From positions 1,550,001 to 1,614,000 of the forward strand of contig NZ_CP022521.1 in NCBI RefSeq assembly GCF_002234535.1: a DNA stretch of 64,000 nucleotides. The letters are read 5' to 3'. Made by a program: the position numbers and the translations under genes. This document shows positions 55,726 through 63,774 of the stretch, one piece after another; the first letter of the stretch is position 1; each line of letters opens with the position of its first letter. The notes beneath the pieces were generated by a model. The model was not told the DNA's origin and did no database searches. It saw only the letters and a program-made list of their open reading frames with translations. The stretch is from Actinoalloteichus hoggarensis (GTDB taxonomy: Bacteria > Actinomycetota > Actinomycetes > Mycobacteriales > Pseudonocardiaceae).

Positions 55726-55877
55726 GTTCCCTCGCTCAGTGCCGCGGCGCGGCTCCGGTGTCGACACCGGAGCCGCTCGTCGCCCCGAGCGAGGGAACGG
55801 CCTCCTCCCGTGTCGCCCCCTGGTCGACACGGGAGACGGCACCCGTCGCCTGACCCCTCGCGCAGGCGTCGGGTGCC
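55726..55877. repeat. Cluster of long inverted repeats
   Basis: Four stems in 152 bases. A perfect 28-bp palindrome (55749-55776; arm GCGGCTCCGGTGTC) is nested inside 12-bp arms GTTCCCTCGCTC (55726-55737) and its complement (55787-55798). Next come 11-bp arms CTCCCGTGTCG (55805-55815, 55825-55835), then 15-bp arms with one mismatch (55838-55852, 55863-55877). They lie 107 bases upstream of the PP2C start. They could be terminators, a cruciform-forming site or a protein-binding array. Confidence 0.8.
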
Positions 55878-55881
55878 GAGT

Positions 55882-56181
55882 TCAGTGCGCGCCGATCCGG
55901 CGGCGCGCCGCCTCGGCGGCTTTCGCATATCGGTTGTTCGCAGGCGGTCCGCGACGGGCAGCCGAAACGACGGCGGCGAACAATGCGACCATGTTCGACG
56001 TGCCGAGCGTGGATATCGGATATTCCCCGGCGAACAGTGGGGTCGGAAATGCGCAGAGCGGTACCGAGATCTTGATCATGAAGTCGGTCGGCGCCGCCAA
56101 CCCGTGCGCGGCCGGTCTCTCCAGCGAAGACGCCGCTGCGGGGAACCACACATTAGGCGTGCCCGGCCACGCGCCGAACAT
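55882..56181 (-). CDS. Doubtful ORF of 99 residues
   Basis: No family is recognised. A minus-strand frame starts at ATG 56181 (MFGAWPGTPNVWFP) and ends five bases before the inverted-repeat cluster, which could then be its terminator. Its codon bias is weaker than in neighbouring genes, the region is AT-richer than average, and the opposite strand has an equally long open frame (sequence such as SPANSGVGNAQSG). No clear ribosome site. Listed because the following 15-bp stem gives it some support. Confidence 0.18.
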   Translation of the reverse strand: MFGAWPGTPNVWFPAAASSLERPAAHGLAAPTDFMIKISVPLCAFPTPLFAGEYPISTLGTSNMVALFAAVVSAARRGPPANNRYAKAAEAARRRIGAH

Positions 56182-56946
56182 CTCATTTCCGGATGACGAT
56201 CCGACGGTTGCGGTATTCCCGAAGCCGACATTTCCTCGACCGGGGACCGGGTTTCCGCCGATTCGTCGATCGTCGGTCCGACGCCGGCGGCGGCGGCGGT
56301 GATGTCGCCGCCGGAATGGATCGGCACCGCGTGGTCGGGCACGGTGACCGGGACCGTCACCGGCGGCCCGGCCGCGGCCTTCGGCGCGTGAACAGGCAAG
56401 GTCGCAGGCCGAGGGCACGGACCAGGCTGAGGTCGCTTCATCGGGGGTGGTCTCTCCCTGTGGTTCGAGCAGCGGTGTGGTCCGGGCAGCGCGGGGGCGT
56501 GACCAAGGACGACGTGGTCCGGTGAAGCCCGGCGGTGCTCCGGTCTGGAGTAGGACGGCGGGGCGACGGGCCCGGCGGGTCGACGGCGTCCGACGAAGAA
56601 TGGGCCGCGTCCGCTGCCGTCGTCATTCGAACGGTTCGAACAGTTCGAATGATTCGAACAAGGTCGCCTCGGTGGACGGGCTGGTGCGATCGAGGCTGGA
56701 TTTCGTCCTTTCTGGTCCGAACGACCTCGGCAGTGTGGTATTCCGGCCCGATTAGCGGACCGGGCTCGCGGCCGGCGGGTACCGAACCCGGTAGGGGGAG
56801 CGGGACAGATGTTACACAGCGCATCGCTTCGCATTCGCCGGATGGTCGATCTGATCTGGAGAAAATTTTGTGCGTAGTCGAGATCAGTTCCCTCTACTAC
56901 GATTCGTTGGTCGTCGGCGGCACGGCTTGGAGGACGGGAAGGAAGC
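56182..56946. other. Non-coding region before the LysR gene
   Basis: 765 bases with no supported gene. It includes the TTCGAANNN repeat at 56626-56661 and AT-richer sequence around 56815-56900, including AAAATTTT, which probably contains the LysR promoter. Confidence 0.45.
56626..56661. repeat. Four 9-bp TTCGAANNN repeats
   Basis: TTCGAACGG, TTCGAACAG, TTCGAATGA and TTCGAACAA follow each other without gaps. Each carries the palindrome TTCGAA, repeated every nine bases, so the sites fall on nearly alternating helix faces. It lies 286 bases before the LysR-type gene. Confidence 0.85.
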
Positions 56947-58029
56947 ATGTCCACGAACAGTCCACTCAGAATCTCCTCGGCGAGCGGCAGGAGTCGACTC
57001 CTGCAGTCGCCGCTTCCGCTGCTCGACACCACGATGGACCAGCTCCGCACGCTGCTCGCCGTCCGGGAGGCGGGCACGGCGCTCGGCGCCGCCAGGACGC
57101 TCGGTCGCGAGCAGTCCAGCGTGCAGAAGCAGCTCGACACCCTCAACCGCAACTTCAGCACCCTGTGTGGCGAGCCGCTGGTGCTCAAGCAGGGGCGCGG
57201 CAAGGACGTGCTGTTCACCGACACCGGCGAGGCTCTGGTGGAGCTGGCCCGGCGAACGCTCGGCGGCTGGCTCGACGAGATTCACGAGTGCAGACGCAGG
57301 CTCGGCGGAACCCTGACGGTGGCCACCACTCGTTTCACCCTGCGCTACCTCGCCGACGCGGGGCAGTACGTCTCGGCGGAGTTCGACCGACGTGGCGTCG
57401 AGCTCAAGGTCGTGCACGTCCGCTCCGGTGATCTGTTCGGCAGACTCAGGGCGAAGCAGGTCGACCTGGTATGCGGCAGCGTGGTGACCAGGACCGACGA
57501 TATCGACGAGCTGGCCGACTACGACGTCATGGAATGGCGACGCAGCGGGTTGTCGTTGGTGACCAATCTGCCGTCCGCCGTGCTGCCGGGGCCGACACTG
57601 CGGACGAGCGAACTGCCCACCCTGCCCCTGGTGGCACCGGTCAGCGGGTTGATCACGGACTTCCTGCACGGCTGGTTCGGCCCGGACTACCGGGCGACGC
57701 TGGACATCTCGGCCGAGATCGACACCGTGCACTACGGATTCGAGCTGCTGCGTTCGGAGCTGAGCCGAGGTGCGATGCTGGTCACCAGGGGGATCGGTGA
57801 GGCTGCGGAGCAGGGCAGGCTGCCGGAGGGTCGTGGGCTGCGGACGATCGGGCTGATCGACGACATCGCACCGGGACTGCAGGTCTTGGCGGGGCTGTTC
57901 GCCCGTCGGGGTGAGCGTGCGGCGCACCCGGAGGATCACCCGCTGAACCTGTTGTGGGGCGCGTTCGCGCAGCAGGACGCCCGGTGGAAGAAGTCCCGCG
58001 CCGTCGGGGTGGAGGAGCAGGACGGCTGA
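56947..58029 (+). CDS. LysR-type transcriptional regulator (atypical)
   Basis: A 360-residue regulator. After a 28-residue Ser-rich extension comes a LysR-like winged helix: MDQLRTLLAVREAGTALGAARTLGREQSSVQKQLDTLNRNF, then FTDTGEALVELARRTLGGW. The substrate-binding-like domain follows (TLTVATTRFTLRYLAD to the end), with DLVCGSVVTR and a long C-terminus. The DNA-binding part departs from standard LysR in having GREQSSVQKQLDTL where SQPAVSRQI-like sequence is usual. ATG 56947 has GGAAGGAAG upstream. No divergent target gene is present, and targets are unknown. Confidence 0.82.
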   Translation: MSTNSPLRISSASGRSRLLQSPLPLLDTTMDQLRTLLAVREAGTALGAARTLGREQSSVQKQLDTLNRNFSTLCGEPLVLKQGRGKDVLFTDTGEALVELARRTLGGWLDEIHECRRRLGGTLTVATTRFTLRYLADAGQYVSAEFDRRGVELKVVHVRSGDLFGRLRAKQVDLVCGSVVTRTDDIDELADYDVMEWRRSGLSLVTNLPSAVLPGPTLRTSELPTLPLVAPVSGLITDFLHGWFGPDYRATLDISAEIDTVHYGFELLRSELSRGAMLVTRGIGEAAEQGRLPEGRGLRTIGLIDDIAPGLQVLAGLFARRGERAAHPEDHPLNLLWGAFAQQDARWKKSRAVGVEEQDG

Positions 58030-58086
58030 GTGCTCCGCTCGGTTCTCGGCGCGGGCGGCGGGACGTCGGAGGTACGGAGACACGGC

Positions 58087-59229
58087 TCAACCCCGAACCG
58101 GCAGGGTGATCACGCCTGCGGCGCTCAGCCAACCGAGCGTCCCGGCGACCACCACGATCAGGGCCAGGATCGTCCAGGCGCCCGGATGGCCGAGGTTGAG
58201 CGTCCAGTAGACGCCGACCCTTCGGTGCACGAGCAACGCCGGATCGCGCCGGTTCACATAGACCATGCCGCCGAGGAACCAGTGCCGGTCGTCATCGCGT
58301 TGGACGAGCCCGGAGTCCGCCGAGGCGTCGGGGTCCGCTTCGCCGCTCGCGCTACCGGGCAGCCTGCCGCCCAGTTCGCCGACTCGGATCATGAACAGCA
58401 CCCACGCGCCGACGGCGAGGATCACCGAGGCGGCGATGAGCACGATCGCGGGTGCGCCCGGGGACAGCAGCTCCCAGACGACGCACGCTGCGACCAGCAG
58501 CGCGAGATTCAGGCACGTCACCGTGAACAGCAGCAGCCTGCTCACACCGCTGAGATACACCCGGAACCGTCGTGCGGAGTCGGCGGGCCGTTCGGCGTCG
58601 AGTTCAGGCCGTGCCCGCAGGATCAGCAGGGTCAGCGACGCCGTCACCAGGGTGGCGCCCGCCTGGGTCAGCACAGGCAGGAACGCGCTCCACGTCGAGG
58701 TGGGTGTCCGGTGTGCCGGGTCCGCGCCGAGCGTGCCCATTTCCAGCAGGGTCGGTGGCAGCGCGGGATAACGCCAGACGCCGAGCGCGGCGGTGCCGGC
58801 CACGAGCAGCAGCGCGGGGATCAGCCAGCGAAGGGGAAACGGAACCGGATCGGTGCGCAGGGTGGTGTCGGTCGTGACGGCCTGCCGCAGGCCCTCGTAC
58901 CACCCGGCGCCTCGTTTGATCCCTCGGACGCCGCGTGAGGCGAGCAGGTAGAGGACGAGATCGGCGATTCCCAGGGCGGCGAGTGCCCATCCCGGCACGG
59001 TCGCCCCTGCCGGGATGGCGAGCAGGAGGACGAGCATGGCCAGTCCGCCCGCCAGCAGGACCCGGCGTTGGAAGCGACGACGCACCGCGAGGAGCGCCGG
59101 ATCGGTGGACCGTGCCGAGGGCACGCGGATGCCGAAGGGCAGCGTCGGTCTGGCCAGGGCGGGCATCGACCAGAAGACCCCGGTGATGAGCAGGACGTGC
59201 AGCGACGTCAGCAGGGTGTGCGCGGTCAT
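58087..59229 (-). CDS. DUF1648/DUF5808 multi-pass membrane protein
   Basis: A membrane protein of 380 aa with about nine helices. It begins ATG 59229, overlapping the GntR stop (ATGA). The hydrophobic N-terminal half carries TLPFGIRVPSAR, and the central part resembles DUF1648 (FPLRWLIPALLLVAGTAALGVWRYPALP). The C-terminal RDDDRHWFLGGMVYVNRRDPALLVHRRVGVYWTLNLGHPGAW is the DUF5808 motif. Such proteins are routinely co-transcribed with YtrA-type GntR regulators in actinobacteria and Firmicutes; the biochemical function is not known. Confidence 0.87.
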   Translation of the reverse strand: MTAHTLLTSLHVLLITGVFWSMPALARPTLPFGIRVPSARSTDPALLAVRRRFQRRVLLAGGLAMLVLLLAIPAGATVPGWALAALGIADLVLYLLASRGVRGIKRGAGWYEGLRQAVTTDTTLRTDPVPFPLRWLIPALLLVAGTAALGVWRYPALPPTLLEMGTLGADPAHRTPTSTWSAFLPVLTQAGATLVTASLTLLILRARPELDAERPADSARRFRVYLSGVSRLLLFTVTCLNLALLVAACVVWELLSPGAPAIVLIAASVILAVGAWVLFMIRVGELGGRLPGSASGEADPDASADSGLVQRDDDRHWFLGGMVYVNRRDPALLVHRRVGVYWTLNLGHPGAWTILALIVVVAGTLGWLSAAGVITLPVRG

Positions 59230-59630
59230 GGTGTGGGGTTCTCCCGTCGGTTGTCGAAGGCCGCGAGCACTTCGGCCGACCGGGCGAGCACGTCGTCGTC
59301 GGTCAGGCCGTGGACCACTCCCTCGGCGAGCAGGGTCCGCAGGCGTCGCTGCCACTCCTCGGTGATCGAGGCCTCCGGCGGGCCCGAGCGGCCGTCACGC
59401 CGCACGACGGCACCGCTCTTGCGGTTGACACGGATGACCCCCTCCTTGCGGAGCAGGTCGTAGGCCTTGTTCACCGTGTGGAAATTGATCAGCAGGTCGG
59501 CGGCCAGCTGCCGAGTGGAGGGCAGCGAGTCGCCTTCGACGAGGTCGCCCACGGCCACGGCCTCCACGACTCGATCCCGGATCTGCTGATAGATCGGCAC
59601 CTCGCTGTCGAGGTCGATGGTGAGCTGCAC
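59226..59630 (-). CDS. GntR-family regulator, YtrA subfamily
   Basis: A 134-residue regulator: winged helix IYQQIRDRVVEAVAVGDLVEGDSLPSTRQLAADLLINFHTVNKAYDLLRKEGVIRVNRKSGAVVR, with only a short C-terminal dimerisation part, as in YtrA. These repress neighbouring ABC exporter genes and respond to cell-wall-active agents in Bacillus. GTG 59630; the intergenic operator at 59642-59668 lies directly upstream and serves both directions. Co-translated with the membrane protein that follows. Confidence 0.92.
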   Translation of the reverse strand: MQLTIDLDSEVPIYQQIRDRVVEAVAVGDLVEGDSLPSTRQLAADLLINFHTVNKAYDLLRKEGVIRVNRKSGAVVRRDGRSGPPEASITEEWQRRLRTLLAEGVVHGLTDDDVLARSAEVLAAFDNRRENPTP

Positions 59631-59641
59631 CCCGTCATGCT

Positions 59642-59668
59642 ATCTGTTATACATAATCTACAACAGAT
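59642..59668. promoter_or_regulatory. GntR (YtrA-type) operator
   Basis: Inverted repeat ATCTGTT (59642-59648) and AACAGAT (59662-59668) with a 13-base AT-rich spacer containing TATACATAAT. It lies between the divergent gntR and ABC genes, 12 bases before gntR and 73 before the ABC start. Confidence 0.72.
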
Positions 59669-59741
59669 GCCGCTAAGGCGGTCGGGCGGATGTCGCCCGG
59701 CTCCGGTCCGCCGCCCGGCGTCCTCGAGAGCAGGAGACCTC

Positions 59742-60716
59742 ATGACACGTTCCCCGGCGGGCGTCTCGCCGCCCTCTCCCGGCACAGGACGGCCTCGCGA
59801 CGACGGCTCGATCGAGGTCACCGGCCTGACCAAGCGTTTCGGTCCCGTCACCGCCGTGGCCGACCTCGGCTTCCGCGTCGACGCGGGCATGGTGACCGGC
59901 TTCCTCGGTCCCAACGGGGCGGGCAAGACCACGACGATGCGCATGATGCTCGGGCTCGTGCGTCCCGACGCCGGTCACGCGCTCATCGGCGGGCGGCGGT
60001 ACGAGGAACTACCGCGGCCGACGTCGACGGTGGGCGCCGTTCTGGACTCCTCGGGACTGCACCCGACCCGGACGGGCCGCGATCATCTACGCCTCTACTG
60101 CGCCATGGGCGGCCACTCACGTGCCCGCGTGTCCGAGGTGCTGGACCTGCTCCAACTGACCGCCGTGGCCGATCGGCCCGCCCGCGGCTACTCCACCGGG
60201 ATGCGGCAACGCCTCAACCTCGCCGTCGCGCTCCTCGGCGATCCGCGCGTCCTCCTGCTCGACGAACCGGGCAACGGGCTCGACCCCGCCGGCGCCGCCT
60301 GGTTACGCGGGCTGCTCCGGGGACTGGCCGACGAGGGCCGCACCGTCCTGGTCTCCAGCCACGTCCTCGCCGAGGTCGCGGCGCTGGCCGACCGCGTCGT
60401 GGTCGTCAAGGCGGGCAGGCTCGTGGCCGACGCGCCGACCGCCGAGCTCACCTCGGCCGCCGACACCCTGGTCGTGCGCACCCCCGACGCCGACGACCTC
60501 GCCCGTGTCCTCGGTGCCCAGTCCGGCGAGCGCGGCTCCCCGATCAGCGTGCGACCCGTCGGATCGGACCGGTTGCACATCGACGGACTCGACGCGGCGG
60601 CGCTCGCCGACCTCGTCGCCGCGCACGGGCTGCGCGTCCACGAGCTGACCAGCAGGCAGGAGGGCCTCGAAGAGGTGTTCCTCCGACTGACCTCCGACAA
60701 GGAGTCGAGCCGATGA
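59742..60716 (+). CDS. ABC transporter ATP-binding protein
   Basis: A cytoplasmic ATPase of 324 aa: Walker A GPNGAGKTTTMRMML, Q-loop region near VGAVLDSSGLHPTRTGRDHL, signature YSTGMRQRLNLAVAL, Walker B VLLLDEPGNGLDP, and switch His in LVSSHVLAEV. The C-terminal 90 residues are the extension seen in BcrA/YtrB-like exporters. ATG 59742 follows CAGGAGA. A rare TTA codon is at 60303-60305. Overlaps the permease by four bases. Probably exports a peptide or lipid-linked compound; regulated by the divergent GntR protein. Confidence 0.93.
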   Translation: MTRSPAGVSPPSPGTGRPRDDGSIEVTGLTKRFGPVTAVADLGFRVDAGMVTGFLGPNGAGKTTTMRMMLGLVRPDAGHALIGGRRYEELPRPTSTVGAVLDSSGLHPTRTGRDHLRLYCAMGGHSRARVSEVLDLLQLTAVADRPARGYSTGMRQRLNLAVALLGDPRVLLLDEPGNGLDPAGAAWLRGLLRGLADEGRTVLVSSHVLAEVAALADRVVVVKAGRLVADAPTAELTSAADTLVVRTPDADDLARVLGAQSGERGSPISVRPVGSDRLHIDGLDAAALADLVAAHGLRVHELTSRQEGLEEVFLRLTSDKESSR

Positions 60717-61504
60717 TCGGCCTGTTGCACGCGGAGTTCCATCGAATCACCTCCACCCGGCTCTGGATCTGGGCCGTCCTCGCCGCCCTGGCCTGCGGCG
60801 GCCTGACCGGACTGATCGCCGTCATCGGCCCGCAGAACGCCACCCCGCCCCTGCCGGGGCTCGACACCGCCGAGGGCGCGCGGGTCCTACTCGGCCTCGC
60901 CGGGCTCACCACCTTCGTTCCCGCTCTCTTCGGCACCACCGCCATGGGATCGGAGCACCGACACCGGACGATCACGACGACATTCCTCTTCGCGCCTCGG
61001 CGCTGGAGGGTGCTCGTCGCGAAGATCGTCGTCCACGCCGTGGCGGGGCTGTGCTACGGAGCACTCGTCGCCGCCACGGCGGTGGGCGGCCTTGCCGCGG
61101 GAGCGGCGTTGCACGGCGTCGAACCGGGCCTGTCGTCGGCGGAACTGGTCGGGTCCGGGCTGCGGATCGTCGTGGCGATGGCGGTCTTCGCCGTGCTGGG
61201 TGTCGCCGTCGGCGCGCTGGTCGACAACCAGATCGTCGCCCTCGCGGTCGTGGGAATCTGGTTCTACGCGGTGGAGAACCTGCTGCTGTTCGTTCCCGGT
61301 GCCGGCGTGGCCTACCCCTACCTGCCCGGCGGGGCGACGTCGTCGCTGCTCGGCTTCACCCTGCTCGCCGAGCAGGCCGCGGACATCGCAGGCACGGGGA
61401 TACGCATGCTCTCCGCGCCCGCCGCCGCACTGCTGCTGCTCGGCTACCTCCTGATCGCCACCGCGGCGGCGATCGCTCGGCCGCTACGCCGCGACGTCGT
61501 CTGA
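60713..61504 (+). CDS. ABC transporter permease (ABC-2 type)
   Basis: A permease of 263 aa with six predicted helices. It starts MIGLLHAEFHRITSTRLWIWAVL and ends RPLRRDVV. The helix pattern and the GSEHRHRTITTTFLFAPRRWRVLVAKI segment (often EXRXXT-like) match ABC-2 permeases of BcrA-type exporters. ATG 60713 overlaps the ATPase stop. Its last codons run into the 20-bp tandem repeat that starts at 61501. Confidence 0.9.
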   Translation: MIGLLHAEFHRITSTRLWIWAVLAALACGGLTGLIAVIGPQNATPPLPGLDTAEGARVLLGLAGLTTFVPALFGTTAMGSEHRHRTITTTFLFAPRRWRVLVAKIVVHAVAGLCYGALVAATAVGGLAAGAALHGVEPGLSSAELVGSGLRIVVAMAVFAVLGVAVGALVDNQIVALAVVGIWFYAVENLLLFVPGAGVAYPYLPGGATSSLLGFTLLAEQAADIAGTGIRMLSAPAAALLLLGYLLIATAAAIARPLRRDVV

Positions 61505-61600
61505 CCTGGTGCGACGTCGTCTGAGCTGGTGCGACGCCGTCTGAGCTGACGTGACGCCGTCTGGCCCGACGTGAGGCCGTCCGATCCGGCCTGACGGCCG
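61501..61600. repeat. 20-bp imperfect tandem repeat, five units
   Basis: Five units in register at 61501, 61521, 61541, 61561 and 61581; unit two is CTGAGCTGGTGCGACGCCGT. The first contains the permease stop codon, and a half unit (GCGACGTCGT, 61491-61500) lies inside the gene. Divergence increases to the right. Confidence 0.85.
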
Positions 61601-61663
61601 CCGAGTCGCGATGAACACGCGAAGACGATCACGTGCGCCGTGGCTCGCGGCTACCGTCGAGGC

Positions 61664-62878
61664 ATGACTGAGAACGGGGCCGCCCCACGCCGGATCGTGG
61701 TCGTCGGTTCGTCCGTGGCGGGGCTGACCGTCGTCGACGCGGTGCGCAGGCACGGGTACGACGGCGCGGTGACGCTGATCGGCGACGAGGTACACCTGCC
61801 CTATGACCGCCCGCCGCTGTCCAAGCAGATCCTGGCGGGTTCCTGGGAACCGGAACGCCTTCGGCTGCGACAGCAGACGGATCTCGACGAACTCGACGTC
61901 GATCTCCGCCTCGGCGTCGCCGCGACCGGGCTCGACCCGGCCGCCCGACGGGTCGCCCTGTCCGACGGCGGCGAGGCGGACTACGACCGGCTGGTCATCG
62001 CCACGGGCGTGACGCCGCGGCGGCTGCCCGCGACGGAGGGCGTCCGGGGCGTGCACACGCTGCGCACTCTCGACGACGCGGTGGCGCTGCGGACCGCGCT
62101 GCGGCCCGACACCCGGCTGGTCGTCGTCGGAGCGGGATTCCTCGGTACCGAGATCGCGGCAGCGGCCCGCGGACACGGCGCACAGGTGTGCCTGCTGGAG
62201 CCCGCGCCGACGCCGCTGGCCGCCGTCGTCGGCACCGAGATCGGCGGCTTCGTCGCGCGGCTGCACCGCGACCAGGGCGTCGACCTGCGCACCGGGCCGA
62301 CCGCCGCGGTGCGTGCCCTCCGCGTCGAGAACGGCGCGGTGACCGGCGTCCACACCGCCGACGGCGAGGTGCTGCCCGCCGACGTCGTCGCCGTGGCGAT
62401 CGGCTCGCGGCCGTCGGTCGACTGGCTGACGGCCAGTGGTCTGCACTGTGCGGACGGTGTGCACTGCGACGCGACCTGCGCCGCGGCTCCGGGCGTGTTC
62501 GCGGCGGGCGACGTGGCCCGCTGGTTCAACCCGCGCTACGGCGTCGAGATGCGCGTCGAACATCGCACCAACGCCGCCGAGCAGGCCCGCCACGTCGCGG
62601 GCGCGCTGGTCGAGTCCGACCCGCTGCCCTTCAGCCCGGTGCCCTACTTCTGGTCCGACCAGTACGACGTGAAGATCCAGTCCCACGGGTTCCTGCACGG
62701 CCACGACGAGGTGCGCATCGTCTCCGGCTCTCCCGCCGACCGCCGGTTCATCGCGCTCTACCGCCGGGGCGGTCGACTCGCGGGCGTGCTGGGCGTCGGG
62801 GACTTTCGAGGGCTGCGCCGTTGGCGGTCCGTGTTGGACGCCGACCCCGAGTGGAACGACGCGCTGTCCGCCGAGTGA
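61664..62878 (+). CDS. FAD-dependent ferredoxin reductase-like oxidoreductase
   Basis: A cytoplasmic flavoprotein of 404 aa of the rhodocoxin/putidaredoxin reductase type, which passes electrons from NAD(P)H to ferredoxins. FAD motif VVVGSSVAGLTVVDAVRRHG; PYDRPPLSKQIL; the second Rossmann motif VVVGAGFLGTEIAAAARGHG; FAD-binding GVFAAGDVARWFN; the C-terminal reductase domain includes FWSDQYDVKIQSHG. ATG 61664 has TACCGT at 61652-61657 six bases upstream and no ribosome site, so a leaderless mRNA is likely. No ferredoxin or P450 gene adjoins. Confidence 0.92.
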   Translation: MTENGAAPRRIVVVGSSVAGLTVVDAVRRHGYDGAVTLIGDEVHLPYDRPPLSKQILAGSWEPERLRLRQQTDLDELDVDLRLGVAATGLDPAARRVALSDGGEADYDRLVIATGVTPRRLPATEGVRGVHTLRTLDDAVALRTALRPDTRLVVVGAGFLGTEIAAAARGHGAQVCLLEPAPTPLAAVVGTEIGGFVARLHRDQGVDLRTGPTAAVRALRVENGAVTGVHTADGEVLPADVVAVAIGSRPSVDWLTASGLHCADGVHCDATCAAAPGVFAAGDVARWFNPRYGVEMRVEHRTNAAEQARHVAGALVESDPLPFSPVPYFWSDQYDVKIQSHGFLHGHDEVRIVSGSPADRRFIALYRRGGRLAGVLGVGDFRGLRRWRSVLDADPEWNDALSAE

Positions 62879-63383
62879 ACCGTGCCGCGCCGACGTTCCA
62901 GGGGCCCGCGGATCGGCGGGGGCCCGCGTACGGGAACCGTCGACCGCCTCGGAGGGTCCGGCGATCGGGCCTGAAGTGTTCGCCGACCATGCCGGTCGGT
63001 GCCGTGCGGGCCCGTCCCGGCGCGCCAGGCGGAGTGCCGCACCGTGCAAGGCGCGGATCGCGGCAGCGGCGGGGACGAACCCTCGGCGATCCGACCACTT
63101 CGGACCGCGGCGTTCGGCGGCGCGGCGACCGCCCGAGCCTCCGCGCGGACCGTCCTTCTCCGCTCAGTCTCGGCCGCCGCGCCGCCGCCGGTCGATCCTC
63201 CGCACGTCGGCGTCGGCAGGCGATGTCCGCCGCGCGTTGCCCGGCGCCGCGACACGATCCGCGTGCCTCGACAGGACGGGCCTGCGACGGCGATCGGAAA
63301 GAGCCGGCTCCGGCCTGTGCGATGACGAGTGGACCGACAGCGGTGCACACGACGCTTCCACCGGTCTGGGTAGACTGCCCGAC

Positions 63384-63425
63384 ATGGTCCCCGCACACGT
63401 ATTCTGTCGGCTCCGCGCCGCCTGA
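63384..63425 (+). CDS. Possible 13-residue leader peptide
   Basis: MVPAHVFCRLRAA, then TGA. TAGACT at 63371-63376 ends seven bases before the ATG, the same spacing as the other likely leaderless genes here. A single Cys and an Arg-rich end recall regulatory leader peptides of actinobacteria. The next real gene starts 350 bases later, so a link is only a guess. Confidence 0.25.
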   Translation: MVPAHVFCRLRAA

Positions 63426-63708
63426 GAGATCGTCTCCGGCGAGTCGCCGCGCCCTCGGGCGCGGCCGGACCCCGAGCCGGTCTCCCGCCGGTCGTCGACA
63501 CGACACCTGACACGACCGCCCCGCTCGTCCTGAGTGGTGTCGTCGTGCGCTGACGGCTCGTCCACACCCGCTGATGCGCATCGTGCCCGCGGGCCGTGTG
63601 AGCCGTCCGACTCATGGTGCCCGTGGACGTCGGACGACCGCCGAGCACGGGCGGGCCCGAGCTCCCGCCCGGCGCCGCATCCGTAGCGCAGCATCCCGCA
63701 CACCCCTT

Positions 63709-63754
63709 ACCGACACGGACGTGTCGGTGACCCGGGGTGCGCTCGACGCACCCC
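63709..63754 (+). promoter_or_regulatory. Two inverted repeats in the hydrolase leader
   Basis: ACCGACAC/GTGTCGGT (63709-63716, 63721-63728; four-base spacer), then GGGGTGCG/CGCACCCC (63734-63741, 63747-63754; five-base loop). The second hairpin is directly followed by the ribosome site GAGGAAGACAGG. The first could be a repressor site and the second a stem affecting translation. Confidence 0.5.
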
Positions 63755-63774
63755 GAGGAAGACAGGACCGACCT

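Larger units (their letters stand above)
62879..63774. other. Long intergenic region with a possible leader ORF and hairpins
   Basis: About 900 bases without a full gene. Features: a possible leaderless peptide at 63384-63425 and two inverted repeats just before the hydrolase gene. The first half (62879-63370) shows nothing recognisable. Confidence 0.5.

Noticed and set aside
55882-56302. A chaplin- or rodlin-like secreted surface protein in the AT-richer stretch
   Set aside because: Gly/Asn-rich words occur on both strands, but no signal peptide, Cys pair or repeat of those families could be assembled in one frame.
56626-56661. A tRNA T-loop (GGTTCGAA)
   Set aside because: The word repeats every nine bases and no cloverleaf, acceptor stem or anticodon arm can be drawn around it. 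No tRNA was recognised anywhere in the window.
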